DNA of 64,000 nucleotides, taken from contig OZ243980.1 of NCBI GenBank assembly GCA_965214875.1, positions 1,798,001 to 1,862,000 of the forward strand, written 5' to 3'. This DNA comes from CBDAUN01 sp965214875 (lineage in GTDB: Bacteria; Pseudomonadota; Gammaproteobacteria; Arenicellales; JAJDZL01). Numbering within the stretch: the first letter of the stretch is position 1; every line of letters begins with the position of its first letter. The notes beneath the pieces were generated by a model that was not told the origin of the DNA, ran no database searches, and saw only the letters and a list, made by a program, of their open reading frames with translations. Of the stretch, positions 38,441 through 47,813 are shown in pieces. Made by a program: the position numbers and the translations under genes.

Positions 38441-38623
38441 TCAAGACACGAAAGCCTTGATGACTAGAGTAACCGTTCCAGCCAGGATGACTGCTGACAT
38501 TACTTCAAGACGAGTCAATCGATTCTCGAAACCCGCGATCTCCTCTGCTGCCGTACGGGCTTTCTCGTCTGATGCGCCAACCTTTTTAAGTGCTTTATAG
38601 GTTTTTGAAAGCATAATAGCCAT
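38441..38623 (-). CDS. Small coiled-coil plus membrane-helix protein
   Basis: From ATG 38623 a 60-residue protein reads MAIMLSKTYKALKKVGASDEKARTAAEEIAG in its first half, then a short coiled coil and a C-terminal membrane helix (VILAGTVTLVIKAFV). The layout (helical KAL..GA.E.KA start, coil, one membrane span) is like the DUF1640-type proteins elsewhere in the window, only shorter. A GTG at 38659 would add twelve residues. No Shine-Dalgarno is obvious at either start. No partner gene is seen. Confidence 0.6.
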   Translation of the reverse strand: MAIMLSKTYKALKKVGASDEKARTAAEEIAGFENRLTRLEVMSAVILAGTVTLVIKAFVS

Positions 38624-38779
38624 GTCGCAGGGTATAACAAAAGTCTTCAACAGAATCACTATGCAAAATTCGAAATTCTTGCAACATCTTGATCAGCGCC
38701 TTTCAGTGAATTTCCGAGACGATTCAGTTGGCAGTTCAATGATCGATCTGGCGACCTGCGATTCCAGAAACATCGCTCT

Positions 38780-38990
38780 GCCTGCCAGTGTTGACAATCA
38801 CCGGCCTCCGCAAGCAACAAAGGCGCCACGTGGAGATTTTCTTCAAGCGCATCAAGCAATACGTGAGAATAAATTCGTTCTGCTTCGCGAGCAAGAATGC
38901 AGCGAAGACACAGGTTGGGACCGCTGTTTCGGCCTATTGTGCCTGCGGTTCTGAAAAAGATTTGATATCAAGCATAGATATCTACACAAT
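38780..38990 (+). pseudogene. IS4-family transposase, C-terminal remnant
   Basis: A short frame reads QQRRHVEIFFKRIKQYVRIN and then SFCFASKNAAKTQVGTAVSAY. This matches the end of IS4-type transposases, where the catalytic Glu lies in the ELFFKWIKQ helix followed by SENAVKTQIW. Nothing of the catalytic Asp regions is seen upstream, so it is only a fragment. It lies between a small coiled-coil gene and ispG. Confidence 0.6.
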
Positions 38991-39023
38991 TCTAAAAACT
39001 CATAGTGTTTCAATGGTGCGCAC

Positions 39024-40163
39024 TCAAGCCGAGCGCTCCTTGATCAGAATATCGATTTCGTGGCGCAATTTTGGCAGGATGTCATCGTAGGGATAAGCGC
39101 CAAGCTTATCGCTCCCTTTTTTCAGGTTGACGTAGTTGGGTCCGCACCATAGGCCCAAATCGGCATCATCGGTCTCGCCTGGGCCATTCACGCGGCATCC
39201 CATAACGGCGATCGTGATGGCATGATCGCGCATCTTTGCAGTCAGATCCTTTACCTGCTTAGCCAAATCAACAAACGCCTCGTTTTCAACCCTTGAGCAG
39301 CTAGGACAGGAGATGATGTTTAATTTGTCTGGATCGAACCGAACCACGGTCCGCACCCTGCCATTGGCGAAGTCGTCGAGAATCTCAAGCCCAGCCCGTA
39401 CTTCGTAGTCTTTTTCCGCTTCAGGCAACGTAAGCGAAACGCGAACCGTGTCGCCGATGCCTTTCGCGAATAGTTGCTCGAAAGCGATTCGAGTCTTAAT
39501 TACGCCATCGGGCGGCATGCCTGCTTCGGTCACGCCTAGATGCAATGGAATATCCGGTCGCTGTTCCGCAAATCGTGTATTTGCCTCAACGACCCGGTCC
39601 GGATGTGAACTTTTGAGCGAAACAACGTATCGTTCAAAGCCGATGTCATCAAGCATGGCAGCATGCTCTAGCGCACTTGCGACCATTGGCGATACGGAGT
39701 CTTCTTCCGGAAATCGCGCCTTCGTCTCCGGATCGACCGAACCCGAATTGACACCGACTCGAATGGCGCAGTCGCTGGCTTGAGCGATATCTGCCAGAAA
39801 GCAAACCTTTTCTTTCACGGGCTTTCGACGCTCATGGTGATACAGATGGCCCGGGTTATAGCGGATCTTGTCGACATACGGAGCCACGACTTCAGCCATT
39901 CGGTAGTTCTCTTGCAAATCGACTGTCAGATTCGCTTCGCAATTCGATCGAATCTTCTCGAGTGCGGCAGCATCTTTTTTGTTGTCAACTGCAACTCGAA
40001 CCACTTTGGCACCCGCTTCGAACAGTTTGGTGGCTTGACCCGCAGTTGCTACCGGGTCTCTGGTTGGTGTGGTGCACATGGATTGCACAACAACTGGATT
40101 ACCGGCACCAATCGTGCAATTTCCAACGCGAACTGCGCGGGTAGGGTTTCTTGCGATTTTCAC
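39024..40163 (-). CDS. ispG: 4-hydroxy-3-methylbut-2-en-1-yl diphosphate synthase
   Basis: A 379-residue IspG (GcpE), the 4Fe-4S enzyme of the MEP isoprenoid pathway. Cluster Cys residues are in IISCPSCSR and AVMGCRVNGPGE. The N-terminal barrel begins TRAVRVGNCTIGAGNPVVVQSMCTT, and GVNSGSVDPE and LHLGVTEAG follow. The length is that of the single-chain bacterial type. ATG 40163 has no strong ribosome site in view. Usual neighbours such as hisS or rodZ are absent, and transposon debris lies on both sides. Confidence 0.95.
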   Translation of the reverse strand: MKIARNPTRAVRVGNCTIGAGNPVVVQSMCTTPTRDPVATAGQATKLFEAGAKVVRVAVDNKKDAAALEKIRSNCEANLTVDLQENYRMAEVVAPYVDKIRYNPGHLYHHERRKPVKEKVCFLADIAQASDCAIRVGVNSGSVDPETKARFPEEDSVSPMVASALEHAAMLDDIGFERYVVSLKSSHPDRVVEANTRFAEQRPDIPLHLGVTEAGMPPDGVIKTRIAFEQLFAKGIGDTVRVSLTLPEAEKDYEVRAGLEILDDFANGRVRTVVRFDPDKLNIISCPSCSRVENEAFVDLAKQVKDLTAKMRDHAITIAVMGCRVNGPGETDDADLGLWCGPNYVNLKKGSDKLGAYPYDDILPKLRHEIDILIKERSA

Positions 40164-40604
40164 TTCGAGTCCATCATAGGTTGTTCAAATGATCGTAGGT
40201 CACAGGATCTACATGTGAATTGGAGCTTGTCAATCAGGTTCTTCGGGTCAGAGACACGAAATCAGCCAATCGTGCGAATATTGTACTCGCATTGAGAGTC
40301 GCGCAACAGTTCGTGTACTGGTTCAATACATATGAGACTTTTCAGGCAGCAAGCGCGCTTTGGCTGAAGTTCCGGTTATGCACCTGCATGGGCGCCGTTT
40401 GCCCGAGCCCTGATGCGGGTGGTAGTCGTTGCAGAGGCGCTCGGACAACGCACGCCCATGCAGGCGTATCAAAGTGCGCTTGCCGCCTGAAAAGTCTCAT
40501 ATGTATTGAACCCGTACACCGTCACGTCCGAATCCGCTCGGGCATGTATAATTAGATCGAATGATTAAGCGAAACCGAATCAGCACAGGACCTTTCACAC
40601 GGCA
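40164..40604. other. Intergenic region containing the palindromic IS remnant
   Basis: No gene. It holds the 205-base palindromic element (40314-40518) and a -10 box, TATAAT at 40547-40552, about 50 bases before the DUF1640-type gene. Confidence 0.5.
40314..40518. mobile_element. Palindromic remnant made of two inverted copies of one IS end
   Basis: The left end, TGTACTGGTTCAATACATAT onward, is the reverse complement of the right end with one mismatch over the outer 34 bases. Inside, the left arm up to about 40445 is the reverse complement of the 3' end of the transposase at 10620-10774, including the segment coding for its last residues. The right arm is the same end in direct orientation with a small deletion. 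The arms meet at the shared sequence AGGCGCTC. It can fold into a long imperfect hairpin and encodes nothing. Confidence 0.75.
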
Positions 40605-40928
40605 ATGGGCAACGTTGCATTTGACACCTTAACTGCATCGAAGGATTTGCAAAAAGCCGGCTTTGAGCCAAGCCAGGCCGATGCGATCGCCTTGGTGGTG
40701 AAGGATGTTCAGGGTGATCTGGCGACCAAGAGCGATCTGGAGCATCTGGCGACTAAGGAAGATCTGGCGCAGGTGAAGTCCAGCATGAATCATCTGGCGA
40801 CTAAGGAAGATCTGGCGCGAGTGAAATCCGACATAATCTGGCTGAAATGGGTGGTAGGATTATCGTTGCCCGTTATTGTTGGCGCCATGATCGGCGGATT
40901 CAGCATCATTGCCTCGATGTTGCCGTAG
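40605..40928 (+). CDS. DUF1640-type coiled-coil protein with C-terminal membrane helix
   Basis: A 107-residue protein with an N-terminal segment VAFDTLTASKDLQKAGFEPSQADAI. Repeated coil units follow (LATKSDLEHLATKEDLAQVK, then LATKEDLARVK), and a membrane helix near the C-terminus (about 84-105, VVGLSLPVIVGAMIGGF). The family is widespread in bacteria, often near mobile elements, and resembles mitochondrial CCDC90/MCUR1 proteins; no bacterial function is established. A broken relative is at 21935. TATAAT lies about 50 bases upstream. Confidence 0.75.
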   Translation: MGNVAFDTLTASKDLQKAGFEPSQADAIALVVKDVQGDLATKSDLEHLATKEDLAQVKSSMNHLATKEDLARVKSDIIWLKWVVGLSLPVIVGAMIGGFSIIASMLP

Positions 40929-41148
40929 TCTGCTGTCCTGTCGAAGTCGATCGCCCGACCCGTTGCGCGCTCACTCTCATGAGAGGCGCACAGCAGAGCC
41001 AGCCCCGCTACATGCGCTTTCGGTTCCGCGACGCAATGTCTCTCTGACCGGATATTGTGGCGCAGTGATGGTGAGCAGCCCGTGCCATGTAGCATCACGG
41101 ATTAATGAAAAGCTTCCGTCAGAAAGCCCTGGAGATTAGGCCGAGCTA

Positions 41149-42105
41149 ATGCGCCTGACGCCCATCCTTGAACACTTGGGCTGTTGCCCACTTCAAAGCG
41201 TCAACCAAATCGCTGAAGCAGTCAGCACTACTGCAAATGATGTGTTGAAAGCGATTGCAAGGCTTCGCGCAATCGGGGTTCCAATCAAGATTGATGAAAT
41301 GGGCAGATGGTCCCTTTGCGAGACCGTTCGCCCGTTGGACAAAACAAAAATCACTGTCAGCTTGAAGAGAATCGATCGTCTGCTTGAAGAGAGAGCCGTG
41401 ATCATTGAGGAAGTCGACTCGACAAATCAGTATCTGCTGAATTTCGAACCCAAGTCGGCGATACACAAGCGCATCTGCATCGCTGAGCATATGACGGCAG
41501 GGCGAGGTAGAAGAGGGCGCAAATGGTTTGGCGGCGCTTTTGAGAATATCATGCTGTCAATAGCATGGGATTTTCGTGAACGTTCAAATCTGTCGGGTTT
41601 AAGTCTTGCTGTCGCAGTGATGGTCGCCAACGCGCTAGCCGATGAGTTGGGCTTGACTGTGCAAGTGAAGTGGCCTAACGACATTCTTATCAGCAACCGC
41701 AAAGTCGGAGGAATACTCATCGAGGTTGTCGATTCGTATGCAATCGTCGGCATTGGACTGAATTGTCGACTGTCTGAGCCCCGGGCGGAATCAATCGGAC
41801 AACCTGCAACATCGCTTACAGCGATATCAGGCACCGCTCCAGATAGAACCCAACTCGCTATCGCGCTGTCGAACTCACTCAACACGGGGCTTCAAAAGTT
41901 CGAGGTGCACGGCTTTCGAGTTTTCAAAGATAAGTGGTCTCGCCTTAATGTCCTTGCGGACAGATGGGTTAGAGCAAATTCAAACCCGCCGGCAGTCGGT
42001 CGCGTTCTCGGGGTCAATTCAGATGGCCATTTGCTGCTTCAAACGACAAATGACCGAGTTGACGCAATTAGTGCCGGTAGCGTTCGTCCAATTCCTGCTC
42101 CTTGA
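41149..42105 (+). CDS. birA: Biotin-[acetyl-CoA carboxylase] ligase / biotin operon repressor
   Basis: A 318-residue BirA. The N-terminal winged helix (about 1-60) suggests it can also bind DNA and repress biotin genes. The ligase core has the biotinyl-AMP loop GRGRRGRKW, the KWPNDILI motif and KVGGILIEV, then a C-terminal SH3-like domain (RVLGVNSDGHLLLQT). It attaches biotin to the carboxylase carrier protein in the cytoplasm. Length matches E. coli BirA (321). The common neighbour coaX is not seen downstream. Confidence 0.93.
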   Translation: MRLTPILEHLGCCPLQSVNQIAEAVSTTANDVLKAIARLRAIGVPIKIDEMGRWSLCETVRPLDKTKITVSLKRIDRLLEERAVIIEEVDSTNQYLLNFEPKSAIHKRICIAEHMTAGRGRRGRKWFGGAFENIMLSIAWDFRERSNLSGLSLAVAVMVANALADELGLTVQVKWPNDILISNRKVGGILIEVVDSYAIVGIGLNCRLSEPRAESIGQPATSLTAISGTAPDRTQLAIALSNSLNTGLQKFEVHGFRVFKDKWSRLNVLADRWVRANSNPPAVGRVLGVNSDGHLLLQTTNDRVDAISAGSVRPIPAP

Positions 42106-42903
42106 ATTTATTTGTTGCAAGTGTTGTGTCAACGATCATTTCAACTTCACCTTGACACGGAATTTGCTAGTTCAAATTGAGGCTTACCGGTCATCCGCAC
42201 GGGAATGATGAAACAGATAAGCCGATTGCCAAGGATTATGAACAATTCGCCGATGCGTTCCAATGGTGGTTGAAAGGCGAATAAAGTCGCGAGGTGTGTG
42301 GTGTGTAGGATGGCATCACGTGGCAGGGCACGATTTTTCTTCGTGTTGCCTGTGTTGATGCGTTTAGCATGAACTTGCAGGAAATAAGACCTCAAAAGGG
42401 TCATAAATGGGTGTCCTGTCTCGAGCGGTCAGGTTTCTGGGGGCTATGTTGTTTCGATCGAACTATGACCCATGGTGGCGAGCTACTGAATTGTAAAGCG
42501 GCTAAAGCGATATCAGTCTGAGCAAAGCCGTTTCCTTTGCAAAGTAAAGGCTCATCAGCGCTACTAGCGAGTTCATATGCAAGGTGGTCACCGAAATTCA
42601 AGAGCTGGTTTCCCTTTTTTTCCGAACCGCTCCAAGCTCGTCTTGTTGCACGGAGATGTCCATCTGTAAATAGCGTCGTCCCGATGCCCGCAAGTTGCTA
42701 CAAGGCGGCCAAACCGACGCAGCTTAAGGAACTATGGTAACTTGGGCAACGTGCGATTGAATCGTCCGCCAATTCAATGTGGATAAATCAGTATAGAAAG
42801 CAATTGAGTGAATCGAACGATGTAGGTTTATTCACACTCACTACCGAGACTGATGTTCTATGTGCCGATGCAAGTAGCTGATTTGTTTCTGAGGTAGAGC
42901 AAT
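42106..42903. other. Gene-poor stretch with a protein-like remnant
   Basis: Near its start (about 42186-42284) a plus-strand frame reads LTGHPHGNDETDKPIAKDYEQFADAFQWWLKGE and a stop. This looks like the end of a lost gene, since no start codon precedes it. A 66-codon minus frame at 42401-42601 has no recognised motif. The remainder holds nothing I can identify. Confidence 0.4.
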
Positions 42904-43755
42904 TTGTACAATTCTGGATTCGTTTGGATGCTTGGCACGCTGGTTTGCTACACCACGGCCGCTATCGCTACCCGCGAGCTTTCCTACCAAATCGAAACTC
43001 CATCCATCCTTTTGCTTAGATCAATTATCTCGATTTTATTGATGGTTGGGATTGTGGCTGCAACCGGTGACGGGTTCGGTCAAGTTCGCACACAAGTACT
43101 CAAATTGCATGTGCTTCGAAATGCGGTGCATTTCTTAGGTCAGTTTGGTTGGGTCTATTCCATTTCCTTTATCCCTTTGGCTCATGTCTTTGCGATCGAG
43201 TTCACCGTTCCGCTTTGGATTGCAATACTTGCCCCGATCTTTCTGCAAGAGAAGATCACATTTCGTCGCGCTTTGATCATCGCCACCGGGTTTGCCGGGA
43301 TATTGGTCATCGTGCAACCTTTCGGCTTTAGTTTCCACCCGGCCTCTTTGGTCATGCTAGTTGGCGCCTTCGGCTTCGCTTCTGCAATGCTTGTCACTCG
43401 CAAGCTGACAAATACAGAAACTCCGGTTTGCATTCTGTTCTACATGGCAGTTTTGCAGTTTCCCATATCGGCTGCGCTTGTGTTGGCATCGGGTGAATTC
43501 CAGCTTCCGGATACGCTCGGATTCGCGCTTGCAACCTTTATCACCTGCGCTATCATGATGGCGCACTATTGCATGGCTCGCGCATTCAAAATCGCCGAAG
43601 TGATGCTGCTGGTTCCTGTGGAATATTTGCGCCTGCCGCTAATCGCAATAGCTGGCGCAGTGCTTTATGAGGAGCCGATTACAGCGGCAGTCGTCATCGG
43701 CGGACTCATGATCCTCTCGGCGAACTACATGAACATTCGCATGGACCGGCGATGA
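42904..43755 (+). CDS. EamA/DMT-superfamily transporter
   Basis: A 283-residue inner-membrane protein with ten hydrophobic helices in two EamA repeats, the drug/metabolite transporter layout. The start GFVWMLGTLVCYTTAAIATREL and the EYLRLPLIAIAGAVLYEEP segment near the end are typical. The start is TTG 42904, with GAGG nine bases upstream; an ATG eight codons later would cut into helix 1. Substrate unknown. A tRNA-Val gene on the other strand lies just downstream. Confidence 0.85.
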   Translation: MYNSGFVWMLGTLVCYTTAAIATRELSYQIETPSILLLRSIISILLMVGIVAATGDGFGQVRTQVLKLHVLRNAVHFLGQFGWVYSISFIPLAHVFAIEFTVPLWIAILAPIFLQEKITFRRALIIATGFAGILVIVQPFGFSFHPASLVMLVGAFGFASAMLVTRKLTNTETPVCILFYMAVLQFPISAALVLASGEFQLPDTLGFALATFITCAIMMAHYCMARAFKIAEVMLLVPVEYLRLPLIAIAGAVLYEEPITAAVVIGGLMILSANYMNIRMDRR

Positions 43756-43772
43756 GCATCGTGCACGGGGCG

Positions 43773-43847
43773 TGGTGGGCGATACTGGGATTGAACCAGT
43801 GACTTCTGCCGTGTGAAGGCAGCGCTCTCCCACTGAGCTAATCGCCC
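43773..43847 (-). tRNA. tRNA-Val (anticodon CAC)
   Basis: The minus strand gives a full cloverleaf. The acceptor GGGCGAT pairs with ATCGCCC. The D-arm is GCTCAGTGGGAGAGC. The anticodon stem CTGCC/GGCAG has the loop TTCACAC, and the T-arm is CTGGTTCAATCCCAG. The discriminator is A and CCA is encoded. Anticodon CAC reads GUG, so this is a valine tRNA of the kind E. coli lacks but many bacteria have. Confidence 0.95.
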
Positions 43848-43856
43848 TTAAAGCAG

Positions 43857-43862
43857 ATTATA
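43857..43862 (-). promoter_or_regulatory. -10 box of tRNA-Val
   Basis: On the minus strand TATAAT ends 9 bases before the tRNA's first base, the right distance for transcription to start at or near the mature 5' end. The -35 at 17 bases (CGAATG) is poor. The IS1380 copy begins only about 35 bases further upstream, close to this promoter. Confidence 0.5.
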
Positions 43863-43897
43863 CATGCTCGCAATCATCGCATTCGATGGTGAAAATG

Positions 43898-45452
43898 CCC
43901 AAAATCCGCGTTAGAGATTTTTTTGGGACGGATTTTGCCGAAATCCGGGGCGCGGAGAGATTTTGGCGTTCGCCGCGGCGATGCCGGGCGGGCTTGCGGG
44001 CGGGACGCGGCCGGAAAGGGCGGAGGAGCGGAACCGGGGCGAAAGATCAATGACAGTCCGCAACGCGCCGGGACGCAACCGGTTTTTTTGTCGTGCGCGC
44101 GATGCTTTTTTTGCGTTTCCGGCGGCTGCGTCGCCAGGGCCGTCGCCCGGATCATGCCGATGGCGTCGCTAAGCCGCCGCGCCGCGCGCGCGTCGCACAG
44201 CTTCAAGGCCCGGCCTCGGGCATGGCGCACGATCTTGCCCGCCCTGCAGCAGGGCCGCCGGCGAAAGGTCTCGATGCGCATCGACTCGCAGCTCGCGTCC
44301 AGCGCCTGGCGCATCAGCGCGAACAGGTTGAACGCGAGCATGCGCAGCGCGGAATGCAGCGCATTGGCAGCGAAGTCGCTGCACGGGGGATGCGCCGCGC
44401 CGAAGCCGCTGCGAAGCTCGCGGATGCGATTTTCAGAGTCGTCGCCCCTGCGGCTGCATCAGCGGACCGCCCGCGAGTCGCTCCACCGGTAGAAGCGGGT
44501 CGCCAGCGCCCGGCAGGCGAAGCCGCCCTGCGACAGGGTGTCGGTGGCCTGCGGGCAGCCGGGCTCGAGCTCCTGCTGGCCGGATTTTCTAAGCCGCTGC
44601 ACCACCGCCGCGAACGCTTCGGGCGTGCCGTTCATCGAGTGCGGGAACCGCGCCGTCTGCTGCGCCAGGCTCGCCGTCCCGTCGCGCTCGATGAAGGGCT
44701 GCCACCGCGACTCGTCCAGCGCCCCGGTCTGCCCGGCCACGCTCGCGTCGAGCCTGGCGCGGACCGCGTAGCCGATTCCCCGGCTCGTGAAGCGGTTGAT
44801 GATCCTCGCCTGGTAGCCGGCCGCGTCGATGCGGGCGCGACGCGCCTCGACGCCCCTGGGCAGCGCCCGCTCGCACTGGCGGACGAACTCGTAGTTGCGC
44901 GCGTTCGGCGAGACCGAGCCGCCCCTGAACTCCGCCGCCACCGCCATGCCGGTCTCGGCGATATGGCCGACGATCGGCATGCAGCCCCGCTCCTTCTTGT
45001 ACGTGAACTCCGCCGAAGACTTCTCGCAGCGCCGCGGTCGCGTCGATGTCCAGGGCCGCCCTTTTCCGATGGTGCAGCGCGACCGCCAGCAGCCGGCGGT
45101 CCGCCAGCTGCAGGGCATGCAGCGTGCGGCGCTGCGCTCCGCAGCGCCGCAGCCACCGGCCCAAGGCGTCGTCGCCCGGCAGCCGGCGGATGCCGAGCAG
45201 CTCCAGCAGCGGCCGCTCCTCGCGCAGCTGCGCCACTCCGCTCAGATGCCGCGAGCCCTCGTGCATCATCAGCATGAACGTCGCCGGTTGCGCCCCCGGG
45301 CGCAAGCCGCGGTTGCTGCCCGGCTCCGGCATCAGCCGCTCGAAATGCGCGTCGAGCCCCAGCTTGCGGATCAGCTCGGCGAGCGCCGCCAAGCCGCTTC
45401 GCGAAGCCGATTTGTCTTTCGTGGTCGAAATCTTGTATGATTGGATGTCCAT
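43898..45452 (-). pseudogene. IS1380-family transposase, broken (copy 1)
   Basis: From ATG 45452 the protein starts MDIQSYKISTTKDK and reads LGLDAHFERLMPEPG and ALDIDATAALRE. A frameshift near 45020 moves it into the frame of SSAEFTYKKERGCMPIVGHIAETGMAVAAEF, ARIDAAGYQARIINRF and onward. An in-frame TGA at 44459-44461 interrupts before DDSENRIRELRSGFGAAHPPCSDF and LAFNLFALMRQALD. These blocks are the usual order of IS1380 transposases, including the first catalytic Asp region and the final Glu region. Two lesions make it inactive. Long plus-strand frames over this area are shadows of its GC-rich codons. Confidence 0.85.
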
Positions 45453-45563
45453 AAAGCCTTGCTCCGATCGGGTCCGCCCAACGGGTGAAATTTTGTTTGA
45501 TCTAAAACCCCCATTATGCAAGGCTTTATCCCCTTTTGCAGCCACCCTAAAGCGATTTTAAGG
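43898..45563 (-). mobile_element. IS1380-family insertion sequence, copy 1 (most complete)
   Basis: About 1.67 kb. The left end CCCAAAATCCGCGTTAGAG and the reverse complement of the right end (CCTTAAAATCGCTTTAGGG) form imperfect terminal repeats. AAATG occurs directly outside both ends (43893-43897 and 45564-45568) and may be the target duplication, although 4 bases is more usual for the family. Its transposase gene runs on the minus strand and is broken. Markedly GC-rich against the host genes. Confidence 0.8.
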
Positions 45564-45770
45564 AAATGCCTGCTTGCTGCATTCTCGCGGAGAAATTGCG
45601 CACTTCCGGAGCCGGTTCGGAAATCAATCACTGGCCTACGGGTATAATTTTGCTGTTAGATCCCGCAGAATCGTTGGAGATTGATAGTGCTCACGCACTG
45701 ATATGCATCCCGAATAAAGCCGTGCACTGAATACGCTGATCAACGATAAAAATCAAAAGGAAAACAGATA

Positions 45771-46472
45771 ATGAAAGATATCCGCGCAGTGATGTTCGAC
45801 GTTTTCGGAACGGTTGTCAATTGGCGTTCTAGCATTGCTGATGAGGTCAGGCAAATTCCTGAATTGAAAGGCATCGATGCTGAATTGTTTGCAGACCGCT
45901 GGCGCGCCAAATACCAGCCCTCGATGGAGCGGGTGCGAAATGGCTCGCAGCCTTTTACGAAACTTGATGTGTTGCACTACAACAATCTTTTAGAAGTGCT
46001 GAGTGAACTCGGCATCTCAAACCTCTATCAATCTACAATCAAGCACCTGAACAAGGCATGGCACCGCTTGCGACCTTGGAGCGATTCAGTTGAAGGGTTG
46101 CACAGAATCAAGCAAAAATACATCATCGCTACGCTTTCGAATGGCAACGTCGGGCTGATCATCAATATGGCTAAAAATGCTAATCTTCCTTGGGACATGG
46201 TACTGGGCGCTGAGGTGGTCAGATACTATAAGCCTCAGCCCGAGTCTTATCTGAAATCCGCTGAAATGCTTGATCTGCTACCAGAGCAGTGCATGCTCAC
46301 CGCAGCGCACAACGAAGATCTCGCTGCCGCTTTGCAATGCGGCTACAAGACTGCGTTCGTGCCGCGCCCGAAAGAGCATGGCCCTCATCAAAACAGCGAT
46401 CTTGAGCCAACCGGCGAATACGACATAGTCGCCAGTGATTTTATAGATCTTGCGAAAAAGCTCGGTTGCTGA
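45771..46472 (+). CDS. Haloacid dehalogenase, type II-like HAD hydrolase
   Basis: A 233-residue HAD hydrolase. The nucleophile Asp is in VMFDVFGTVVNW (D10) and the Ser/Asn of motif II in IATLSNGNVGL. Lys is in VVRYYKPQPESYL, and motif IV is TAAHNEDLAAALQCG, which has His-Asn-Glu-Asp in place of the usual Asp. The DVFGTVVNWR start places it with (S)-2-haloacid dehalogenases, but many relatives act on phosphorylated or unknown substrates. AAGGA lies upstream of ATG 45771. IS1380 copy 1 ends about 200 bases upstream. Confidence 0.85.
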   Translation: MKDIRAVMFDVFGTVVNWRSSIADEVRQIPELKGIDAELFADRWRAKYQPSMERVRNGSQPFTKLDVLHYNNLLEVLSELGISNLYQSTIKHLNKAWHRLRPWSDSVEGLHRIKQKYIIATLSNGNVGLIINMAKNANLPWDMVLGAEVVRYYKPQPESYLKSAEMLDLLPEQCMLTAAHNEDLAAALQCGYKTAFVPRPKEHGPHQNSDLEPTGEYDIVASDFIDLAKKLGC

Positions 46473-46553
46473 TCAGCTAGATTCGGCTGCGGTCTCGCAA
46501 AATCGATGACTCGTTGGCCGCCTGATTTCAACTCGCGATAAGCGGATTGCGCG

Positions 46554-47756
46554 ATGAACAAACCGAGTATTTTTCAGAGCATGATGCCTAGCTTGGCAAT
46601 GATGCTCACTATGGCGGTGGGTAGCGCCTCCATCCTCGGTGTCGCAGTTGTTGCCCCCGATGCCGCTGCCGATGTAGGACTTGATCCGACTAGCATCGGA
46701 TACTTTACTGGCCTAGTCTATTTTGTCGGGGCCTTTTCTGGCAGCATTTCGACGATCTATATCGCACGATTCGGTTCGATTCGTGTGCTTCAAGCCACCG
46801 CCTTATTCGCGATCTCAGGACTCATAAGCTTCACTTTTGCGTCTCCGGCCTTTGCGTTCTTGTGCGCGGTGCTGCTCGGACTAGCCTACGGCCCCATCAA
46901 CCCTGCGAACGCAAGCATAATGATGGCGGTCACCACCGATCGAAATCGATCATTCCTATTTTCGATAAAGCAATCAGGTGTAACAGTCGGTGGGGCGTTC
47001 GCCGCCACGATCGTTCCGCCGATTGTCGTGGCTGTCAATTGGCGCGCTTCGGTACTTGCGCTTGCGATGCTTGCGGTTGTTTCGCTTGTGATTCTTCAAT
47101 CGATGCACAAAAAGTATGATCAAAACACCACCAAGCCAATGAGCTGGTCGATGATTTCGGTCATCCAACCGGTGCTGTCGGTGTTGAAAGTGCCTTTATT
47201 TCGAGGGTTTTCATTGGTCGGCTTCATATATGCCGGTGTGCAGGTGTGCTTGGGAAGCTTCTTTGTCGTCTATCTGGTAGATGCCGGATTCGATCTTGTC
47301 TCGGCAGGAGCGTGCTTCCTATTCGTGAATATCGGTGGAATTATCGGCCGCCTTGGCTGGGGTTTTGTCGCTGATACTTGGCTAACCCCGAAGACGACCT
47401 TGCTTTTCATCGGATTGGTTACGGCAATGTGCATACTCGTCATGCTCTCAATTAGCACGAATTGGAATATTGTCGCGCTGTATCTATTCTCGTTTGTGCT
47501 GGGCGCTTCGTCGCACAGCTGGAACGGCATCTATCTTTCAGAAGTTGCGTCGCGCTCCCCCCATGGCAAAGCGACTGAATGGACCGGCGGCGTTCAGTTC
47601 ATCTTCTATGGCGGAGTCGGCATTCTGCCGCCGCTATTCGCCATGATGATCTGGCTGACCGACAGCTACATCGCATCGTTTGCTGCAATCTCGGTCGCGG
47701 TCGCTTTTGCCGCTTTGTATCTGCAAGGGCTCTATCGGCGATTCGCCGAGGATTGA
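46554..47756 (+). CDS. MFS transporter
   Basis: A 400-residue major facilitator with about twelve hydrophobic helices. Its start is PSLAMMLTMAVGSASILGVAVVAPDAAADVGL. The segment between helices 4 and 5, LGLAYGPINPANASIMM, and the central loop GRLGWGFVADTWLTPKTT follow. The closest layout is that of carboxylate or unknown-substrate carriers. It follows the HAD gene by about 80 bases on the same strand, so a shared transcript is possible. Convergent with leuD. Confidence 0.85.
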   Translation: MNKPSIFQSMMPSLAMMLTMAVGSASILGVAVVAPDAAADVGLDPTSIGYFTGLVYFVGAFSGSISTIYIARFGSIRVLQATALFAISGLISFTFASPAFAFLCAVLLGLAYGPINPANASIMMAVTTDRNRSFLFSIKQSGVTVGGAFAATIVPPIVVAVNWRASVLALAMLAVVSLVILQSMHKKYDQNTTKPMSWSMISVIQPVLSVLKVPLFRGFSLVGFIYAGVQVCLGSFFVVYLVDAGFDLVSAGACFLFVNIGGIIGRLGWGFVADTWLTPKTTLLFIGLVTAMCILVMLSISTNWNIVALYLFSFVLGASSHSWNGIYLSEVASRSPHGKATEWTGGVQFIFYGGVGILPPLFAMMIWLTDSYIASFAAISVAVAFAALYLQGLYRRFAED

Positions 47757-47813
47757 TCTACAAAATAGTTGACCTTGTGCGTTTTCCAATCGAGGATTGC
47801 AATATCTCGGATA

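Noticed and set aside
44093..45277. Long plus-strand frame (394 codons) across IS1380 copy 1, and a similar one at 60834-61748
   Set aside because: They lie opposite the transposase, follow the GC-rich codon pattern and have Arg/Ala/Pro-rich sequence with no motif. They are shadows of the IS.
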